Shown one piece after another: positions 13,926-17,323 of a stretch of 17,323 nucleotides of DNA. The position numbers and the translations under genes are program-made. A model generated the notes under the pieces. The model saw only the letters and a program-made list of their open reading frames with translations. It made no database searches and was not told the origin of the DNA. The DNA lies in the NCBI GenBank assembly GCA_023422555.1, contig JAFAGQ010000105.1, forward strand, positions 1 to 17,323. Direction: 5' to 3'. The DNA is from Pseudomonadota bacterium (GTDB taxonomy: Bacteria; Pseudomonadota; Gammaproteobacteria; Burkholderiales; Burkholderiaceae_B). Within the stretch, counting starts at the first letter, position 1. Each line of letters opens with the position of its first letter.

Positions 13926-14864
13926 TTATCTGCCCTTAGTTGTTGCTTGTGGGACACGCTTTGCCTTTCGTTGCTGTCCTGTCTTCCCTTTGCCTCGATA
14001 TAGACGACTGCCGAAGATATTCATCCCCAGACCTGCGACAACCACCGCACTGCCCAGCCATTGCACAGTCGACAGTTTTTCATGCAGCACCAGTTCGGCT
14101 GAGAACAGGCCCACCACCGGTATCAGTAACGACATGGGTGTCACCAGGCTCACGGGATGTTGTGCCAGCAGTCGACCCCATAAGTAGTAACCCACGAAAG
14201 AGGCGGCGTACGCAAGATACATGACCGATCCCACGCCGACCCATGTCAGATTGGTCAGACTCTGGGTGATTGCCTCAGGGCCTTCAAAAACAAATGATGC
14301 CAGCAGAAATGGGAAGACAGGGAACACGGCGCCCCAGGTTAGCAGACTGAACATATTGACCGCAGGTCCGGCTTTTTTGATGACGATATTTCCGCAGCCC
14401 CAGCTGAACGCCGCGCACAGCGTCAGAAAGAAGGCGAACAAAGGCACAGGCTGGGCACTTTCGCCGCCAGCTTCAATCACGGCAAGCCCGATCGCAGCAA
14501 TGATCATGGCAATAATGCTGTGGACACGCACTTTTTCGTTAAGCAGCAGCGCGGCGATCAATACGGAAAAGAACGCCTGAGACTGCAAGACCAGTGATGC
14601 AACACCTGCCGGCATGCCCAGAGCAATCGCGCTGAACAGAAAGGCAAACTGGCCGAAGCACAGCGTCAGACCGAAAAGCAGCAACAGATGCAATGGGATA
14701 ACGGGGCGGGGAATAAACAGGACTGCCGGGAACGCAACCAGGGCGAATCGCAGGGCGCCCAATAGCAGCGGGGGAAACTCGCCTACGCCAAACTTGATAA
14801 CGACAAAATTCAGACCCCAAAGGAGGACGACGAGCAGGGCAGCAAGCCAGTGACGCAAAGGCAT
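13926..14864 (-). CDS. eamA: EamA-type cysteine/O-acetylserine exporter (DMT family)
   Basis: Inner-membrane exporter of the drug/metabolite transporter superfamily. E. coli EamA (YdeD) exports O-acetylserine and cysteine. This 312-residue protein keeps the E. coli pattern: WGLNFVVIKFGVGEFPPLLLGALRF near the start, FGQFAFLFSAIALGMPAGVASLVLQSQAFF after it, FSWGCGNIVIKKAG in mid-protein, and SLLIPVVGLFSAELVLHEKLS in the second half. Two EamA repeats of five membrane helices each are evident. A basic, polar C-terminal tail of about 25 residues extends past the last helix. The similarity to E. coli EamA is close enough for the name, but the substrate is not proven. The neighbour at 14979 acts on oxidised sulfur, a possible thematic link, with a 114-base gap between them. 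Confidence 0.9.
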   Translation of the reverse strand: MPLRHWLAALLVVLLWGLNFVVIKFGVGEFPPLLLGALRFALVAFPAVLFIPRPVIPLHLLLLFGLTLCFGQFAFLFSAIALGMPAGVASLVLQSQAFFSVLIAALLLNEKVRVHSIIAMIIAAIGLAVIEAGGESAQPVPLFAFFLTLCAAFSWGCGNIVIKKAGPAVNMFSLLTWGAVFPVFPFLLASFVFEGPEAITQSLTNLTWVGVGSVMYLAYAASFVGYYLWGRLLAQHPVSLVTPMSLLIPVVGLFSAELVLHEKLSTVQWLGSAVVVAGLGMNIFGSRLYRGKGKTGQQRKAKRVPQATTKGR

Positions 14865-14914
14865 GGAAAATCCGTGAGAAGCAAAGGGCGGGGAAAAGGA
14901 AGGGCAATGGAGGG

Positions 14915-14944
14915 ATTATGCGCCAGCCCGAGGGCGTGCGGCAA
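14915..14944 (-). promoter_or_regulatory. Possible eamA promoter
   Basis: On the minus strand, TTGCCG (plus 14939-14944) and CATAAT (plus 14915-14920) are 18 bases apart (4/6 and 5/6 matches). It sits in the 114-base gap between the sulfite-oxidase-family gene and eamA, with a predicted start about 45 bases before the eamA ATG. This suggests eamA can be transcribed on its own. Confidence 0.35.
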
Positions 14945-14978
14945 GTCAAAGCGCAATTGCATGAGTCGTCGCTCAAAT

Positions 14979-16313
14979 TTACGCATTCAAGTTCAGAACG
15001 ACCCGATGCTCGTACCAGCCATTCACAAAATAACCGGTATTGTCCCGGGTGCGCTCGGGTTGCTGCTGCCCGGCCGCATTGCTTGCGCGACAGACCAGCA
15101 CGGCGGGTCCGGCAGGGAGCGTGAGCGTCGCGGTAAAAAGTCGCCAGGCAAAAGGACCGAAGTCGGGGCCGGTCAATTGAGCGGCCTGCCAGTTGCGACC
15201 GCCATCTGCCGAAACTTCAATACGGGTAACGGCCGAGGATCCGCCCATGGCCACCCCTTCTATCTGCACCGGCCCTGCCTTGACTGTGTTATCAGCGGCG
15301 GTAGGCGAGGTAATCCAGGACTTGACCGGCAGACGCCAGGCGGGAATGGTCAGATTAGGCTGCCCTGGTCGTAGCGGTACGCGAAAATCGGCCGTCTGGA
15401 TGTGTGCACTGGATTCATCTTTGGTAAACGCAATGCGCTTCACATACTTGATGTAATTGATGCTCGCATAGCCGGGCAGTACAAGTCGTAAGGGGCCGCC
15501 GTGAGCCAGCGGGATGGGTTCGCCATTCAATTTCCAGGCCAGAAGCGCATGCTCCATAGCTGATATCGGCACCGAGCGTTCGACCCGGGTAAAGTCCGAA
15601 GGAATGCCATCGGGCAGCACATCGCCGCCAGTGGCCGTCAGATAACGGCTTTCCGGGGCTATGCCGCCCAGTTCGTGAACCACGGTGGTCAGCGGCACCC
15701 CCGTCCAGATCACACAGCCTGCACCTCCGGTCTGCCAGGGTGTTCCTGGTGCCGGGACCGCCTGCAGCCCACGTCCGTTTTCCGGACATTGCAGCACGGT
15801 GGCCACCGTTCGGGACGGCATGGCCTGCAGTTCGGCCAGCGTATAGGCATCGGGCTCGGCTACCCCAGAGAAAGATACGGCCCATTGTCCGCGTTCTTCC
15901 AGAATTCTTTCTGGCGGTGGCATGGCATTGTCGCGGACAAAGAGACTGCGTGTTGGGGTAATGACCTGTCTGCCCAGGACTTCGCGGCGCGTTTCAATCG
16001 CATAGTCGTTATGGACGATCAGGCTGTCTCCTTCTTTCCATTCCAGTGCGGAGGGCAGCGGTCGGGTACTGACAACCTGTGGCGGCGCAGCGTCGCCAGG
16101 CAGTGTGGCGGGTGCCGGATTGCCTGCAGGGGCTGCCGGGGATCCAGGCGTGCTGGCAGGATCGCTGGCGTTCTTTCCGGGGGCTGAGTCAGAAGATGAT
16201 GGCTGGGACGACTGGGCTATTGCGAGTCTGCCCGCCATTGTGGTCAATAGACCAGCAAGCGCCTGTATCAGCCGGGCGCGTCGTTGCGGATGGGCAGGTT
16301 CAGTACTTCGCAT
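14979..16313 (-). CDS. Periplasmic molybdopterin oxidoreductase, sulfite oxidase / SoxC family
   Basis: Members of this family bind one molybdopterin and usually oxidise sulfite to sulfate in the periplasm. The 444-residue protein begins with a likely Tat signal (QRRARLIQALAGLLTTMAG, residues 10-28), then a Ser/Pro/Ala-rich linker (35-80). The Mo-co domain follows: SLFVRDN (123-129), the Mo-ligating Cys176 in VLQCPENGRG, GAGCVIWTGVPL (198-208) and PGYASINYIKYVKRI. The C-terminal third is the Mo-co dimerisation domain (IEVSADGGRNWQAAQL). The usual R-x-H pair near molybdenum reads R127-x-N129 here, and the common CAGNRR motif is CPENGRG, so substrate is less certain. No cytochrome c partner gene (SorB or SoxD type) is adjacent. 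The start at 16313 lacks a clear ribosome binding site. Confidence 0.85.
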   Translation of the reverse strand: MRSTEPAHPQRRARLIQALAGLLTTMAGRLAIAQSSQPSSSDSAPGKNASDPASTPGSPAAPAGNPAPATLPGDAAPPQVVSTRPLPSALEWKEGDSLIVHNDYAIETRREVLGRQVITPTRSLFVRDNAMPPPERILEERGQWAVSFSGVAEPDAYTLAELQAMPSRTVATVLQCPENGRGLQAVPAPGTPWQTGGAGCVIWTGVPLTTVVHELGGIAPESRYLTATGGDVLPDGIPSDFTRVERSVPISAMEHALLAWKLNGEPIPLAHGGPLRLVLPGYASINYIKYVKRIAFTKDESSAHIQTADFRVPLRPGQPNLTIPAWRLPVKSWITSPTAADNTVKAGPVQIEGVAMGGSSAVTRIEVSADGGRNWQAAQLTGPDFGPFAWRLFTATLTLPAGPAVLVCRASNAAGQQQPERTRDNTGYFVNGWYEHRVVLNLNA

Positions 16314-16569
16314 GCGGCAGCGTATGGATCAGTAGAAAAGCAGTAAACATGGTTCAGCCTGCACTTTACACCTGAAATCTTCCCGGCGCGAGACAATCCT
16401 GCGGCGTTGCGCAGTCGTTTCGCCAATCCAGGCAAAGTCTAGTGTAGCGGCATTTCAGTTTATGACACATGGCGGGTGAACATTCATGTCTGCCCGGCTT
16501 GTGTCACAATCATGAAATATAAAATTCTTAAGATCGTCCAATTGCCCGGAATTCAAAGATGAGGTTTCC

Positions 16570-17323
16570 ATGAAGGTTCTAGTAAAAGCGATTGCCGCTC
16601 TCGTGCTCGCAGGTCCGGCCCTTGCCATTGCCGATACGCTGGTGCTGTACACGAGTCAGCCGGCGCAGGATGCGCAGATGACCGTTGATGCGTTCCAGAA
16701 AGCCAATCCCGGCACAAAAGTGGAGTGGGTTCGGGACGGAACCACCAAACTGATGACCAAATTGCGCGCAGAAATGCGGGCGGGCGTGGCCAAGCCGGAT
16801 GTGCTGCTGATTGCCGACAGCGTGACGCTGGAACAATTGAAAAAAGAGAACAGTCTGCTGGCCTATCAATCGCCGGAAGCGGCCAATTATGATTCCGCCC
16901 TGTTCGATAAGGACGGCTTTTATTACGGAACCAAGCTGATCACCACGGGTTTTGCCTACAACACGGGCGCCAGCGCCAAGCCGACATCGTGGAAGGATCT
17001 GGTCAAACCTGAGTATAAAAACCAGGTTTCAATGCCCAGCCCGCTATACTCGGGCGCGGCCATGATTCATTTGTCGGCGCTTACCACCAACCCGGATTTC
17101 GGGTGGAAATATTATGAAGCGTTGAAAGAGGGTGGTGTGGCTTCCCAGAAAGGCAATGGCGGTGTGCTCACTGACATCACCTCTGGCGGCAAGCCATATG
17201 GCGTGCTGGTCGATTACATGGCCATTCGCGAGAAAGCCAAGGGCGCGCCCATCGAATTTGTATTCCCTGCCGAGGGCGTGAGCCTGGTGACTGAACCGGT
17301 AGCCATTCTCAAATCCGCCAAAA
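16570..17323 (+). CDS. ABC transporter periplasmic substrate-binding protein, 3' end cut off
   Basis: Periplasmic binding protein of the FbpA/AfuA-like type (extracellular solute-binding family), feeding an inner-membrane ABC importer that would lie beyond the window. The ATG at 16570 has GAGG (16561-16564) five bases upstream. A cleavable signal peptide is clear: MKVLVKAIAALVLAGPALA, residues 1-19. The mature part starts with DTLVLYTSQPAQDAQMTVDAF, typical of iron, 2-aminoethylphosphonate and related binders. About 251 codons are visible, of an expected 330-350, and the frame is open at the window edge. Substrate cannot be set: the paired tyrosines that bind Fe3+ in FbpA are not convincingly seen in the available part. 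It is divergent from the sulfite-oxidase-family gene across 256 bases, in which no convincing promoter pair was found. Confidence 0.9.
   Translation, partial: MKVLVKAIAALVLAGPALAIADTLVLYTSQPAQDAQMTVDAFQKANPGTKVEWVRDGTTKLMTKLRAEMRAGVAKPDVLLIADSVTLEQLKKENSLLAYQSPEAANYDSALFDKDGFYYGTKLITTGFAYNTGASAKPTSWKDLVKPEYKNQVSMPSPLYSGAAMIHLSALTTNPDFGWKYYEALKEGGVASQKGNGGVLTDITSGGKPYGVLVDYMAIREKAKGAPIEFVFPAEGVSLVTEPVAILKSAK

Noticed and set aside
14850..15374. 174-residue plus-strand frame across the eamA/sulfite-oxidase junction
   Set aside because: Mostly antisense to the conserved dimerisation domain; no family features and no good start signal.

Overview
The window looks like chromosomal DNA of a betaproteobacterium, most likely Burkholderiales/Alcaligenaceae (an Advenella- or Bordetella-like lineage). 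This rests on overall protein character, moderate GC and gene content, not on a search. No tRNA, rRNA, CRISPR array, insertion sequence or prophage gene was found. Both ends cut a gene: rpoN on the left, and a solute-binding-protein gene on the right.

Layout. (1) 1-2615, plus strand: the 3' part of rpoN (sigma-54), then bfd (bacterioferritin-associated ferredoxin), a 460-base pyrimidine-rich gap, and bfr (bacterioferritin). bfd has a candidate Fur-controlled promoter whose predicted transcription start lies at the ATG. The Bfr is unusual: the heme ligand Met52 and Bfd-contact residues are kept, but four of six ferroxidase-centre ligands are replaced. (2) 2804-6395, minus strand: nhaA, prfC (RF3) and a small Cys-containing membrane-anchored protein of unknown function. 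(3) 6612-7741, minus strand: a two-gene Xre/RES toxin-antitoxin module with a good promoter and a palindrome overlapping its -35. (4) 7992-10205, plus strand: a lemA / TPM / TPM envelope operon in which the third gene starts inside the second. (5) 10237-13721, minus strand: glsB (YeaQ/YmgE-type membrane protein), a strong terminator, then a compact DUF1232 / DUF2868 / DUF3482-GTPase cluster. (6) 13926-16313, minus strand: an EamA-type cysteine-metabolite exporter and a molybdopterin sulfite-oxidase-family protein. (7) 16570-end, plus strand: an ABC transporter periplasmic binding protein, truncated by the window edge.

How the genes may work together. bfd and bfr form an iron-release pair. Xre and RES form a self-regulated NAD+-depleting toxin system. 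DUF2868 and the DUF3482 GTPase overlap by ATGA and look like one membrane-GTPase device of unknown function. The three lemA-operon products are predicted to act at the envelope. The most interesting points are the degenerate ferroxidase centre next to bfd, the possible leaderless Fur-regulated bfd transcript, the DUF2868/DUF3482 module, a possible small RNA upstream of nhaA, and a near-consensus sigma-54 promoter-like sequence inside rpoN. No clearly new defence or mobile system is visible.
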